A model generated the notes under the pieces. That model saw nothing but the letters and a program-made list of their open reading frames with translations, was not told the origin of the DNA and ran no database searches. The position numbers and the translations under genes are program-made. From assembly GCA_032871835.1 (NCBI GenBank), contig CM065296.1:13036001-13100000 (forward strand): a stretch of 64,000 nt of DNA, written 5' to 3'. The DNA is from Dipteronia dyeriana. Its lineage: Eukaryota > Streptophyta > Magnoliopsida > Sapindales > Sapindaceae. Shown in pieces: positions 32,879-44,052 of the stretch (its first letter is position 1; each line of letters starts with the position of its first letter).

Positions 32879-34110
32879 ATGAACTCTTCTGATGAAGAAG
32901 TGTCGATTGTGCTCTGTCAACGACATAGGTTTCAACCTCTATATACACAAGCTGTATTAATGAGAGATCAAAGGAATCATAGACAGTACATTAATAGAGA
33001 CTGAGCCGGAAGCCATGATCGGATTTGGAACGACTACTTTACAGATAATTGTAAATACCAATCAGATTATTTTTGTAGAAGGTTCCGTATAAGGCATGAG
33101 TTATTTCTACGAATCCTATCAGATGTTGAAGCTCGCGATGTTTACTTCACGCAAATGGATGATGCTCTTGGTCGACAAGGATTATCTGGATTACAGAAGA
33201 TGACAACTGCAATTCGTTAACTAGCGTATGGCTACTCGGCAGATTGTTGTGATGAATATTTACAAATTGGATACACGGCGGTCGTTGAGAGTATGAAATA
33301 TTTTTGTGATGTCGTAATTGCATTGTACAAGTTACAATATATGCGGGCACCAAACACAGAAGATGTTGCATGATTGTTACAAGAAGGAGATGCAAGAGGA
33401 TTTCCTGGAATGCTCGGATCGTTAGATTTTATGCATTGGGAATGGAAGAATTGTCCCACTGCTTGGCATGGCACACACAGGGGTCATCATAATAAGCCCA
33501 CTCTAATATTAGAGGAAGTTGTATCGAAAGACTTATGGATTTTGCATGCTTTCTTTGGTATTGATGGTTCACATAATGATTTGAATGTCCTTGAATATTC
33601 ACCATTATTTGACAATGTCATTCACGGTAGACACACACCATTTAATTACGAGGTAAACGGGCACCAATATACAATAAGATATTTTTTAACTAATGGAATT
33701 TACCATAGGTGGACAACCCTGATCCAATCACTCTCACACCCAACTAGTTGTAAAGAAAGATTGTTTGCAATAAGGCATGAGGCTACTCGTAAGGACGGTG
33801 AACATGCATTTAGTGAATTGCAAAATAGATGGGCGATCATTTTAGATTTTGGAAGAAAAATGATCTCCGTAAGATAATGAAGACGTGCATTATATTATAT
33901 AACATGATAATTGAGGACGAAAGATAGACAAACCTTGAACCATCGGTACCATTACAAGAAAAAAATATCAAACTTCCTGCATATGCACGTGACATTGCAT
34001 TGTTAGTGGCTCATATTACATCTTGTCTTGGTAAAATACGTGATAGAGGGATAATACATTATGATCAAATCTTTTGAAGCATGTTTGGAGAAATTATGGT
34101 AATGAGCCAT
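32879..34110 (+). pseudogene. PIF/Harbinger DDE transposase
   Basis: From ATG 32879 the frame reads MNSSDEEVSIVLCQRHRF, then helix-turn-helix-like sequence (YFCRRFRIRHELFLRIL) and the catalytic domain. DDE elements are seen as GFPGMLGSLDFMHWEW (first Asp), FFGIDGSHNDLNVLEYSPLF (second Asp) and KDGEHAFSELQNRWAII (Glu). Three in-frame stops (33002-33004, 33218-33220, 33371-33373) sit where Arg, Gln and Arg are expected, each one C-to-T change away. A one-base frameshift near 33865 moves the end (IMKTCIILYNMIIEDER, LPAYARDIALLVAH) into another frame, and a further shift near 34070 precedes the last residues. The catalytic residues themselves survive. Confidence 0.92.
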
Positions 34111-34210
34111 AATACATCTATTAATGTAACATGTTTACATTTATTTTTTAAATAAAAATTTATTTTATAATATGACAAGTTTGGTATTCATAATTCAAGC
34201 ACTTTGTTAG

Positions 34211-34356
34211 GTGAATCAGTGAATCAACCATACAAGCAAGATGAATCAGTGAAGCAGTCATGCAAGCAAGGTGAAATCAGTTGAATCAATGAGTCAGTCA
34301 TGCAAGCAAGGTGAATCGGTGAATCAATCATGAGAGCAAGGTGAATCAGTTGCAAG
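34211..34356. repeat. 30-bp minisatellite, about 4.5 copies
   Basis: The unit is GTGAATCAGTGAATCA, then NNCATNCAAGCAAG. Copies lie at 34211-34240, 34241-34270, 34271-34310 (with a 10-bp insertion), 34311-34340 and a partial one to 34356. It lies inside the Harbinger element, downstream of the transposase. Confidence 0.93.
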
Positions 34357-34687
34357 ATATTATAGACTTTTCATAAAAAAAAATCTTAAAATTTCTAATC
34401 GAATACCACCCGACTTATCTAACTTATTAAAAAGTCTCAATCCAATGTCATCAGACTTTTACTTCCCAAAATCGTCTATTAAAATTCCAATCCAGTAAAA
34501 CCCCTCTGAATGTCTGTTTTCCATATATATATATAATTATTTAATTTATAATTACATATAATTATATATATATACTATAAAAGTAAAATAAATGAAAAAA
34601 AATAATATTTTCATTCAAATTATTTTAATTCCATTAAAATAATTTTTTAAATTAAAATTAAAATTAATTATTTTTTTATTATAATTA

Positions 34688-34691
<4 letters not shown>

Positions 34692-34760
<69 letters not shown>
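34692..34760. repeat. (TA)n microsatellite
   Basis: About 68 bp of uninterrupted TA repeat in the right part of the Harbinger element. The 60-codon Tyr/Ile frame on the minus strand is only this repeat. Confidence 0.98.
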
Positions 34761-34763
<3 letters not shown>

Positions 34764-35457
34764 CAATGATTAGGAGGTATTGGAAACTATTAGACAATCA
34801 TCAGACAAGATCCAAATTGAGTTTAATACTCTAATAGTTCCCACGTTTGGGTCTTACTTTTGGGTCTCATGTGGACCCTATTGTGACCCCTAACTAGACC
34901 CACTTAAAAGTTGGTCTTGTTAAATGAGTCTCATTTGAGTCCCATTGTGGATGCTCAAATAAAATTTGTTTTGTGAATTTCATTTCTGAAAATGGTACAA
35001 TAATTTGTTGATGTAATTATCACTTATCAACCAAATTATTATTTTTAGGGTAAATTGTATTTTAGTTTATGTAGTTTGCCTTAATATGTATACGGTTTTT
35101 TAGAATTATAACTTTTAGTCTATCTTTTCTCTGACAATATGTATTATAGTCTCTATCGTCTAATTCTGTTAGGGTTCCGTCAAGTCAATGAGGGTTAACG
35201 AGGGTCAACAAGGGTTAAAAGGTAACATAACATTAGATGTTCTAGAATCTTATATAACAAAAGGGTATAATAGTAATTTACAAATTAATTTTAAAAAACA
35301 AAAAAAAATGATAAATTAAATAATTATTATTATTATCAAAAAAATTAAATATTAAATTTATAATTAATTAATTTTAAAAATAAAATAAATTAAAACAAAT
35401 TAAATTTATAACTAAGTAAATTTAAAAATAAAACTAATCAAAACTAATTCAATTTAA

Positions 35458-36325
35458 GGGTTAATAGCATCGATACCCCCTATACTTATAGCACAGTTGC
35501 ATAGTGCCCCCCTGAACTTCCATAAATTTATAAAAACTTACAGAATTGAAACGGATGTCAGTGACAAATTACACTTACATACCCTGAATATATGAATAAT
35601 TGCATTAAAGCTGGAAAAATATAATAATATCATATTAGTACCCTTTGATCTGTTTGACTAATATCCAAAAAAATCAAAATCAAAATATTAATAACTTTAA
35701 TTACTTTTTAAAAAATAATTAATAATAATAATAATAATAAACTTTGAAAATAATAATAATAATATTATTAATGAACTTTTAAAAATAAAAATTATAATAT
35801 ATTAACAATAATAATAAAGAAAAAATAAAATTAAAAATATATGGAACCTAGATTTCCAAATTCCAATTACACAATTACACTACCCATAATTCCAATTAAA
35901 CAAAATGCCATTGGTAGGAAGCAAAATGACCAAAATACCCTTAATAAAGGTTTCTGGTGAAGGAAAATACTGTAATTTTATAATTAATTAAATAAAAAAC
36001 ATAAAAAACAGATTAAAACAAAAATAAAAATATATAAATAAATATTTTTTTTTTTAAAAAGGTTTTGTGGAGATCCAGACCGTCCATCTGATGGGATGGA
36101 CGATGGAGATCCACCGAATCTTTATTTTTTAAAATTTAAAAAATGTAGGAATTTAAAAAAAAAACCATCATCATCTATCATCACCATCATCATAGAGTTC
36201 ATCACCATCATCGATCAACACCATCTCACCATCATCATCGTTCATCATCATCGTCGTTCATCACAATCGTCAGGGGCACTATACAACTGCGCTATAAGTA
36301 TAGGGGGTATCAGTGCTATTAACCC
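35458..36325. mobile_element. Nested TIR element inside copy B
   Basis: The left end GGGTTAATAGCATCGATACC is mirrored by GGTATCAGTGCTATTAACCC at the right. The match extends about 50 bp (CCCCCTATACTTATAGC, CAGTTG, ATAGTGCCCC). The 868-bp interior has CAT/CATCAT-rich DNA and a partly palindromic GGAGATCCAGACCGTCCATC segment at about 36069. Flanks are A/T-rich and similar to each other, so the duplication length is uncertain. A MULE-type origin is likely. Confidence 0.82.
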
Positions 36326-36766
36326 TAAATTTAAAAATAAAACTAATTAAAACTAATCAAAACCCAAACACGCTCTCCAAACTCATTCATCTCTTCACCA
36401 CCCATCTCCAAATCACCCAAACATCCAATTCACCGAATCAACCAAAACCACTCATCCCCAAACCATCACCAAAAAATCAATCATAGGCAACTAAAAGCGA
36501 CCTAACACCCAACAACGTCCAACAACATTGCACCAAATAACATTCAAACCTAGAAATCGAATTGTCGCCGTCGCGAATCAATCTTCGCTGCTTTCACGAA
36601 TCACACCACCACTAGTCCTCTCTTCTCGCTCTCTCTGGTCTATCGGGATTGAGTCTCTTAGAGATGGAGCTCCAATTTGTCATGTAGCAGCTGGGCATTT
36701 CTTTTTAAAATAATTTTTTCTATTTTTTAAAAATTTGCTCTTCGAAGTGTTTGGGTGTTGGTTTGG

Positions 36767-37003
36767 AGTTGTCTTTGGTTGTTGGGAAGGTATGGACTCT
36801 GGATTTGGAGATAAAATAAAATAAATAAATAATATTTATTGTATTTTAAGTGTTTGTTTGTTGGGAAGGTCTGGATTCTAGGTCTAGATTCTAGGAAGGT
36901 CTAGATTATGGGTTTGAAGTGTTTGGTTGTTGGGAAGGTATAGATTATGGGTTTGAAGTGTTTGGTTGTTAGGAAGGTATAGATTCTGGGTTTGGTTGTG
37001 TTT
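36767..37003. repeat. Tandem repeat, about 39-bp unit
   Basis: The unit GTGTTTGGTTGTTGGGAAGG, then TATAGATTATGGGTTTGAA, is clearest at 36918-36956 and 36957-36995. More diverged copies extend to about 36767. It lies inside MULE-like copy B. Confidence 0.8.
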
Positions 37004-37935
37004 TTGGTGTATGGATTATGGGTTTGTGTTTTGTGTAAGGATTTCAGGGAATGTTTTTAAATTATTCGGTGGCCGGTGATGATTTTGATGATTTGGATAG
37101 AAAGATTTGGTTTGGTGCTGATAATTTTAATGATGTTGGTTTCTGGAATCTGGGTCTTAAAGATTGATGTTATAGAGTTTATGTTAGATTTTCTTATATA
37201 TATAAAAAGATCCGGTGGAGATCACCAAATCCATAAAAAAATTATTTTTGTTTTGTTTTTTGTTTTTCTTATAAACAAGATAAATAGATTTTTTTTATAA
37301 ATTTTTATTTATTTTTTTTATTTTTAATTTCTGTTTTTAAAATTAAATAATAAATAAATAAAAATATGTTTTTTTTTATTTAATGAATATCTTATAGGGT
37401 AAAATTGTAATTTCGATAATTTAATCACACAAAAGACAAAAGATAAATGTGAGGGTAAAACAGTCTTTTAATGGGATCAACACACATCAGGGGCCTTTAC
37501 GTCATTTAACACACCTGAAGTATTAGAATCCATCCTTTAAACGGATTCCGTCATAGAATGACTAAAAGTTACAATTCTAAAAAACCGTAGATTAAACGTA
37601 AATTAAAGCAAACTATAAGGACTAAAATACGATTTGTGAAAAACAAATATTATTATTATTTGAAGTATCTTAATTTCTTTTTAAAAGAAACGATGATATA
37701 AATGAGAGATAACCAGACAATTGTGCTTTCTAGCATACTATTAAGTTAAGAAATTTCAAAATCAACAAGATGAGGTTTGGATTGTGGATTCAAAATTATG
37801 TCCCGTTTCCCTAAATTTCGAATTTATTATAATCCAAGTAATGGAACTGACTTGATATTCTTATCAAGAAGAGTATTGTTGTCCTGTCCTGTCCAGTCTC
37901 ACATTGTCCTATCTCATCTCTGTACCAAACGCACC

Positions 37936-38697
37936 CTAAGGGTTTTTATCACTTTTTTAAGTTGTTGTTTTAAGACTATCACCATTTTAATAACTTATGT
38001 TTTAAAGGCAACAAAATAAATGACTTTTAAAAATACCTTTACTTTACTCTATTTTTATTTATTTACTTTTCAGTTTTTTTTAATATTTTATTCTTTCATC
38101 TTCTTCATAGATGTATATTTAATATACCTCCATTGGACCTCCAATGGAGGTTGAAGTTGTTCGACCTCTGTTGGAAGTCTGTTCGACCTCCATGGAGGTC
38201 AAAATTGACTTTTATGGAGTTCGATAAAGAAGAAGATGAAAAAAATATTTTTTAAAAATTATATTTTTTCGAGACTTTTAAGGTAATTTCAAAGACTTTT
38301 CAAGCATTTTTCGAGAATTTTTAGTAATTTTCGAGACTTTTGATAATTTTTTAGACTTTCTAGGTACAAATGAAATTTTTTGAGACTTCTTTCAGGGAAA
38401 AAATGAAAAGTCTCGAAAAATTTCAATTTTACCTAGAAAGTCTCGAAAATTACCAAACGTCTCGGAAATGACCTCCAAATTATTATTTTTTTCATCTTCA
38501 TCTTAATCTACCTCCAATGGATGATTTTGAGAAAAAAGTAAAACTAAAATGGTAAAAAAGGTTACTGTGGGGGACATTTTTATCTATTCACCATAATAAA
38601 TGTCATTTAAACTCAAGTTATTGAAATGATGATATTCTTAAAATATACCCTCAAAAAGGTGCTAATAATTTTTGAACCACTCAAATAATTAACCCTA
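37936..38697. mobile_element. Foldback TIR element with nested palindromes
   Basis: The outer arms pair: 37967-38007 (AAGACTATCACCATTTTAAT core) with 38604-38643. Inside, a hairpin has 58-bp arms at 38331-38388 and 38408-38465 and a 19-base loop. The left inner arm is expanded by TTTCGAGACTTTT repeats. Two perfect palindromes occur at 38127-38150 (CCTCCATTGG, loop ACCT, CCAATGGAGG) and 38185-38200 (GACCTCCATGGAGGTC). No ORF. The exact outer limits are estimates. Confidence 0.75.
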
Positions 38698-39115
38698 ATT
38701 TCAACTCAAATGTTAATGAGTTTTCATCACCACACACGACATCGAAAGATGTGGTTAATGAAAAAACCACTTACCATATCATTTTGGTTGAAATTTGGAC
38801 TAAATTTTTAAATCGTCTAGTATTAATGTGTCAAGAAACAAATTTAAAGATAATTAGTTTGCTAGAGATTTGACAATTTCATATTATTATAATATAAAAT
38901 CTATTTTCTAAATTTCTAAAACAAATAGATTATTCTTATTTTTGCAACAACAAAAAATAGTCATATTTTTAAAAATCTGACCAAAAAATACGGTGATCAT
39001 TATGTGACTGCTACGCAATAGCATTTTCGTTAGATAATATATACACTCGGCCGTGAAGACCGGAGGCCAAACAAACAAACTTGTATACTCCCTAAAATAT
39101 GATACAAAAAATCAA

Positions 39116-40847
39116 GGGATATTAGTCATTTAGTCCCTATATTTCTTTTTTAATACCTATCTTTTATTCATTTATACATTTTTTATTGGATTAGTCTCTA
39201 TGTTATCAAAAACCACTCAATTTGATCATTCTATTGGTCAAACGTTAGTCAACTTTAACGGTTTTAAGGATATTTTTATCTTTAAACAAAGACATACCAC
39301 ATGTCAACACAAAAATCAATGGAAAAAAATAAATATTTATGTATTACCAAATAAAAAAAACAACAAACTAATATTAATTTATTAATGAAAAAAATAAACA
39401 AAATAAACAAAAAAATAATTAAATTTAAATATTTTTTTATTAGGTGGAGATCCAGATTAAATCTCCGCCGTCCATCTCATAATAAAAAAAACTAAAAATT
39501 TAAACTTAAGACTAAACTTCTCTTTTTCCATCTTGTTATGAACCTAGAAACACAAACAAATTCTCGCTCTCTCTCTCTCTCATCCCTCCTCAACCAAACC
39601 CTAACTCGACAAATCCCTCTCCCTCTCGAATCCCTCATGAACCAAGCCCTAGGTCTCGAATCTCTCGAATCTCTTTGCGAATCGAAACTACACCAAAATC
39701 CCCTCTTGAATCCCTCTCAAATCTATTTGCGAATCAAACCACACCAGAAAATCCATCTCTCGAATTTGTCTCTCCCTTTTTTCTATCCTGTGTCGGAATG
39801 ATGACCAGCTTTGTTTGTGGATCCGCCTCCATTATTTGTTATTACATCGAGTCAATCTAACGTATGGGCTATACAGTTCAGTGGCATGTGGGCTTTGTTC
39901 ATCTGGAGATGGTGAAAAAAGATTCTGATGGTGGTTGTGGGTGTTCGGTGAACGAAGAATCTGGTGGTGGTGGTGGTAGGTGTGTAAGTGTTAGCGGTAG
40001 GTGCATGACTGATGTTGAAGAATCTGGGTTAGTTTGACTTGAAGCAGATGATGGGACTAATTGTGGTGCTAAATGATTATTATAGTCATTAATTATGGTT
40101 TAATTGGATGGGGCTAGTTGTTATGCTTCGATGATGAAAAATCTTGGTTGTGGTTTTTTTTTTTTTAATTTCATTTGATTTAATTAGGGTTTATTTGTTT
40201 TCTTTTTCTTTTTGCTGTTTGACTGCATAGAAAACAGTGACCTGTAAAATCTCTACAACCAAACAGTTTTCAATTTTAGTTTTCTAATAACTGATGTCGT
40301 TACAAGAATCGATCTTCAGTTTCTTTCTCGGCATCCAAAAAATATTAATGTAATTGAGAAATATAAACAACTGTAATTTTTTAGTTTGTGAAGAAATATT
40401 GTTTTGATTGATGATAAATGTTGGATGATGGAAGAGTAAATCTAGGTTTATAAAAATTGAAGATTGGTGAATATGTGTTTGTAAAGGTTGATTTATCTGG
40501 GTTTGTGTTGGTTGATTGATTTTTATTAAGAAAAAAAAAGTTATGGTCGATCAGGGTTTGTAAAGGATGGGGCTTTTGTTTTTGTTTTTTGTTTTTTTTT
40601 TCTTCTATTTTAAAAATGGGGTAATATAATTTGGATATTAAAGTTAATACCCCAATAACTGATATTGATTTTAAAGTTAAGGGTAAAAGTGTCATTTTGC
40701 TTTTTCGGTAACGGTTGACCTTCAAAATTCTGGTCAGAGAGACCAAATTGAGTGGTTTCTAAAAATATAAGGATCAATCTAATGAAAAATAAATGAGTAA
40801 AAAACAAATAATTCAAAAAACTATAAGGACCCAAATGGTAATATCTC
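39116..40847. mobile_element. MULE-like TIR element with 9-bp target duplication
   Basis: The left end GGGATATTAGTCATTTAG matches the inverse of the right end (GAGATATTACCATTTGGG). Similarity runs about 150 bp (e.g. AACCACTCAATTTG in both arms). AAAAATCAA (39107-39115) and AAATATCAA (40848-40856) form a 9-bp duplication with one mismatch, the MULE signature. The 1.7-kb interior has no transposase but includes a C/T-rich, AAACCCTA-containing segment (about 39540-39780) like a gene 5' leader, and a GGTGGAGATCCAGA motif shared with neighbouring elements. Confidence 0.85.
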
Positions 40848-40859
40848 AAATATCAAATA

Positions 40860-42290
40860 CAACGCTCAGAATCATGCAACCACTTGGGTTTTCTGTTTAT
40901 TTGTGTCAAGACTCAAGAATATGAAACTGCAATTTCTTACCAATTTATTTTTATTAACAATAGACATTGCACCGGTTATACTACTAGCTGTGTATAATAT
41001 TGGAGGACCATACCATTTTGTAATAGTATGCACACTATTTTCATAAAAGAGTCCCACTCTGCCCTATAGAAGTTTTACCACTTGAACTATTAATGATTTA
41101 GTGCTTGCATAATGAAACCATGGCTGATCAGTTTATAAGCTTTTAACAGTTTTTGACTGGTTTGGTTGAGTTGTCTTTAACTTACCAGAATTTGGAACAT
41201 TTGTACTTGTGAAGGCCGTAACTGGTTTCTCCCAACCAATGGGTTGATGACTTGACTCTTTGAAGGTTTCTATCATTCCAAGATAACTGACTCATAGAGA
41301 CTTCCTTGTTGTGTATTGAATGAAAGAGATTTCTCAGTCCATTTCGAACTAATACATCTTCAAGAGCAGCTGGTTATCGGCAAATAATGATCTCAAATGT
41401 ATGCTCAAATTAGACAACACTTCATCTATTCAAAATCTCTCTGCTCATGATTTTGTAGCAACATTTCCTTGTCTCCCCTTACAAGTTTAACATCAATTCA
41501 GTACTTGACACTTCAAGTAACCACTTCCCACTTCTAAATCCCAATCTCACAGTCACAGGGCCATTCAAAACTCACAATAATGATATATGCCAAGGCAATG
41601 CCAGTATTTTGATCCCCCAAAATTTTGGTTCATTTCGTCTGGTAACAGGAGATGGTGAAGTATATCACAAATTTCTCTCCCGATTAAAATTTCAGACTGC
41701 AAGCAGTTGATATCTCACACTTTGATTTGTGGGGATAGTTTCCAAATCGGTTTGTCAAGAACAGCACAAAACCAGCTATCATTGAATAACAGTAATCTAG
41801 ATGGAACGTTTTAAAATCAATTCTGCTCTCTAACTCTGACCAATTAAGATTTGATTAACTCTCTCACAATAATCATTCCACAAAATATTAGAAAATTATA
41901 CTCCAGTTAACACATACCAATATATGACTGATAATATATGCAAACATCTAAGCAGCTCATCTATGGGACGAAATGTCCACAGCCTACAACCTTAATCTTC
42001 CTACCTCCCCTAGACCAGAGTCAATATAGTCTAATGTCTACGAGTCCAATAATGTAGAGCTTACTCTCACCAGGGAAGGATTCTTACATAAAACTCAGAG
42101 ATCCACAAATGGAAAACCGTAACCCAACAAAAATCGAACTCTATCATGAAATATGCAATATATTATATATAGAATGCAGTAAAAGCATCACATTTCAAGA
42201 CTATAACTTTTTGCATAGCTGATACATACAGCACTCAACTAAACACGGACGGGAACCTAAAAAAACTAAAACTACAAGCATATAAGCACA
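40860..42290. other. Intergenic DNA and probable 3' flank of the ALP1-like gene
   Basis: No ORF, TIR or LTR that I can support. The right end, next to the stop codon of the minus-strand gene, must include its 3' untranslated region. Confidence 0.5.
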
Positions 42291-42295
42291 TCATT

Positions 42296-43591
42296 TCATC
42301 TTCTCAAACTCACCCGACTCAAATGCTCAGCAAGGAAATCCCTGATCCCACGCCCAGTCTCATCCACCCCTCCTTCAAAAATCAGAAACTCCTCATCTTT
42401 TAAGCACCCCAAATCATCATCCGGCATTGGTTCGCTAAACTTTATCAGAAAATTATGTAACAAACACCCTGTAACAATTACAAAAGGCAAGAATTCAATA
42501 CACTCCTCCTTCCACCTCCTCCCCAAAAGTTGCCACCGCGATTTAACTCTCGTGAAAGCTGTGTCAACCAACCCCATTGCGCGACTGTGCACGACATTGA
42601 ACTCCTTTTCAGCTGAACTAAAGCTATCCTCTTCATTGTTTCTAACGTAAGGTGTTATAAGCCAAGACATGAGAGGGAAACAAGAATCTCCTAATATATA
42701 TTGAGGAATAAAATTGCCATCACCAAGCTCATAAGCAGGTCCATTCAACAACTCTCTAGACTCCTCCACGCCTATAAACAACTTCGTTTGATACAAAATC
42801 GACTCCGGTTTCATTGTACAAGGCCAACCAGCAGAGATATCAAGAAATCTACCTTCAGAATCCACTAAAGCTTGAACCAACAACGACCCATTTCGTCCCA
42901 ATAGTTCACCATCAACATTAAATTTTCCAAACCCTAGAACCCCACAACAATTGGGTAACGAAATCCACCCAAAACCCACCACAATCCTCTCTAAATTCTC
43001 TCTAAACTCGACCAAATTTCCGAACTTGTCGTTGATAGCCTTGCAGACAGTGTAAAACACGCGACAAGCGTCGGCGGAGGAAGGGAACCCGAAGCGACTG
43101 GCGAGGGACTTGTAGGAGGTGCCGTGGGAGAGGCGGAAGAGGGTGGCGGCGAGGGCTGAGTCGGGAGGAAACGACGGGAGCGAAGAGGAGAGAGCAGGGA
43201 AGAGGGTGTGGAGGAGATGGGCGAAAGTCTGTTGGGACATGCGGAAGAAGCGGAGCCAGTGTGGGTCCAGAGGAGCGGAGAACGAGGAAATGAAGGAGGG
43301 GAAAAAGGGAGTGGAAGGAGAAGGGAGCGGGCGTGGAGGGGAAGGGAAGCGGGAGGAGATGGAGGAGAGGAGGGACTCGAGAGAGAAGATTTGAGAGGGA
43401 TGGAGGTGGGTTTCGTGGCGGAGGAGGAAGGAGTAGGCGGCGGAGGTGGATGCGGAGAGGAGAGATACGAGTTCTGTGGTTGGATGTTTGGATGTTTTGG
43501 TGGCTTTTCGTTTCTTGGTGGTGGTGGTGGTGGCGGCGTCGGTTTTGTTTGTTTTAGGGGTGGTTTTGGGTCCATTGCCGCCGGCTGCCAT
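42296..43591 (-). CDS. ALP1-like / HARBI1-like domesticated transposase protein, 431 aa
   Basis: An intact, intronless frame of 431 codons starting in a good plant context (CCATGGCAG). The N-terminus is low-complexity and basic (KKRKATK, a possible nuclear signal), followed by a Ser/Pro-rich stretch to about residue 105. Then come the Harbinger-type helical region (SQQTFAHLLHTLFP) and nuclease-like domain with ILGDSCFPLMSWLITPY, VHSRAMGLVDTAFTRVKSRW and LHNFLI. The catalytic DDE positions are not kept: the usual GxxDGTH is CCGVLGFGKF, the second Asp motif is TMKPESIL, and the last Glu is Asp (VDTAF). Family knowledge: Arabidopsis ALP1 is a PIF/Harbinger-derived protein that lost the nuclease triad and associates with Polycomb complexes. 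A similar chromatin role is inference. Confidence 0.85.
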   Translation of the reverse strand: MAAGGNGPKTTPKTNKTDAATTTTTKKRKATKTSKHPTTELVSLLSASTSAAYSFLLRHETHLHPSQIFSLESLLSSISSRFPSPPRPLPSPSTPFFPSFISSFSAPLDPHWLRFFRMSQQTFAHLLHTLFPALSSSLPSFPPDSALAATLFRLSHGTSYKSLASRFGFPSSADACRVFYTVCKAINDKFGNLVEFRENLERIVVGFGWISLPNCCGVLGFGKFNVDGELLGRNGSLLVQALVDSEGRFLDISAGWPCTMKPESILYQTKLFIGVEESRELLNGPAYELGDGNFIPQYILGDSCFPLMSWLITPYVRNNEEDSFSSAEKEFNVVHSRAMGLVDTAFTRVKSRWQLLGRRWKEECIEFLPFVIVTGCLLHNFLIKFSEPMPDDDLGCLKDEEFLIFEGGVDETGRGIRDFLAEHLSRVSLRR

Positions 43592-43592
43592 G
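42990..43592. other. GC-rich 5' coding region of the ALP1-like gene
   Basis: The first about 200 codons are markedly richer in G/C than anything else in the window. This causes several long antisense and frameshifted open frames (43119-43618), which I treat as shadows. Such a 5' GC-rich gradient is seen in some intronless plant genes. Confidence 0.6.
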
Positions 43593-43798
43593 GATGGTGC
43601 AGCAACGATCAGTTATGACTCTCACTTTTGCCTCGTGGCAGTCGTGGGACTTTCTTTTTTGATAATTTGTTTTCAACATATAATAACAATAATAATATAG
43701 AGGTATTTTTTTTTATTATTTTATTTTTATTTTTGAAATTTAACGTGGAAATATAAAATAAATATAAAATAAAATACTCCAGGTAGGATAATAGTAGA

Positions 43799-43880
43799 TA
43801 TCCAACCATTTTATCCAATATTTACATTCAACTTGATATGTGGGTCATTAGATGCAAATGTTGAATAAAATGGTTGGATA
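43799..43880. repeat. 82-bp hairpin (small MITE-like inverted repeat)
   Basis: TATCCAACCATTTTATCCAA at 43799 pairs with the arm at 43851-43880, whose inverse is TATCCAACCATTTTATTCAA. The arms are 30 bp with a 22-bp loop and few mismatches. It lies about 200 bp upstream of the ALP1-like start codon, on the promoter side. Confidence 0.75.
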
Positions 43881-44052
43881 AAAGGGTTGAATGTCAACCA
43901 TTATCAGTGAGATTTTTGATATTTTTTTTTGACAATATCTATTAGTTCGGAACCATTATATGCACGGTTTAAAATGTGATATAAGATCAGAAGGAGATAC
44001 AACTTGGAACCACAATCACGTATTAAACAAATCATTATTGTTGGATAATTTA

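Larger units (their letters stand above)
30841..34956. mobile_element. PIF/Harbinger DNA transposon, full-length, inactive
   Basis: The terminal repeats are GAGCATCGCAATGGG (30841) and its inverse CCCATTGTGGATGCTC (ending 34956). TAA precedes the left end and AAA follows the right end, compatible with a decayed 3-bp duplication. The roughly 4.1-kb element carries the two divergent genes typical of the superfamily: a Myb/SANT-like ORF1 on the minus strand (31299-32355) and a DDE transposase on the plus strand (32879-34110). About 520 bp with a TA microsatellite lie between them. Both genes are broken. Confidence 0.88.
35047..37639. mobile_element. MULE-like TIR element (copy B)
   Basis: The left end AGGGTAAATTGTATTTTAG and the inverse of the right end (CACAAATCGTATTTTAGTCC) match. 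The match continues for about 70 bp through 'CGGTTTTTTAGAAT' and 'TAACTTTTAGTC'. It is the same family as copy A at 8884-12696. The interior contains a nested TIR element (35458-36325), a C-rich stretch with CTCTCTGG and CGTCGCCGTC (about 36360-36690), tandem repeats (36767-37003) and a GGTGGAGATC motif. No transposase is encoded. Confidence 0.78.

Noticed and set aside
34615..34797. 60-codon Tyr/Ile repeat ORF
   Set aside because: Translation of a (TA)n microsatellite.
43119..43618. Several open frames of 74-136 codons on the plus strand, very rich in Gly, Glu and Arg, and a 204-codon Pro/Ser-rich minus frame
   Set aside because: They overlap the GC-rich 5' half of the ALP1-like gene in other frames; low-complexity composition and no domain.
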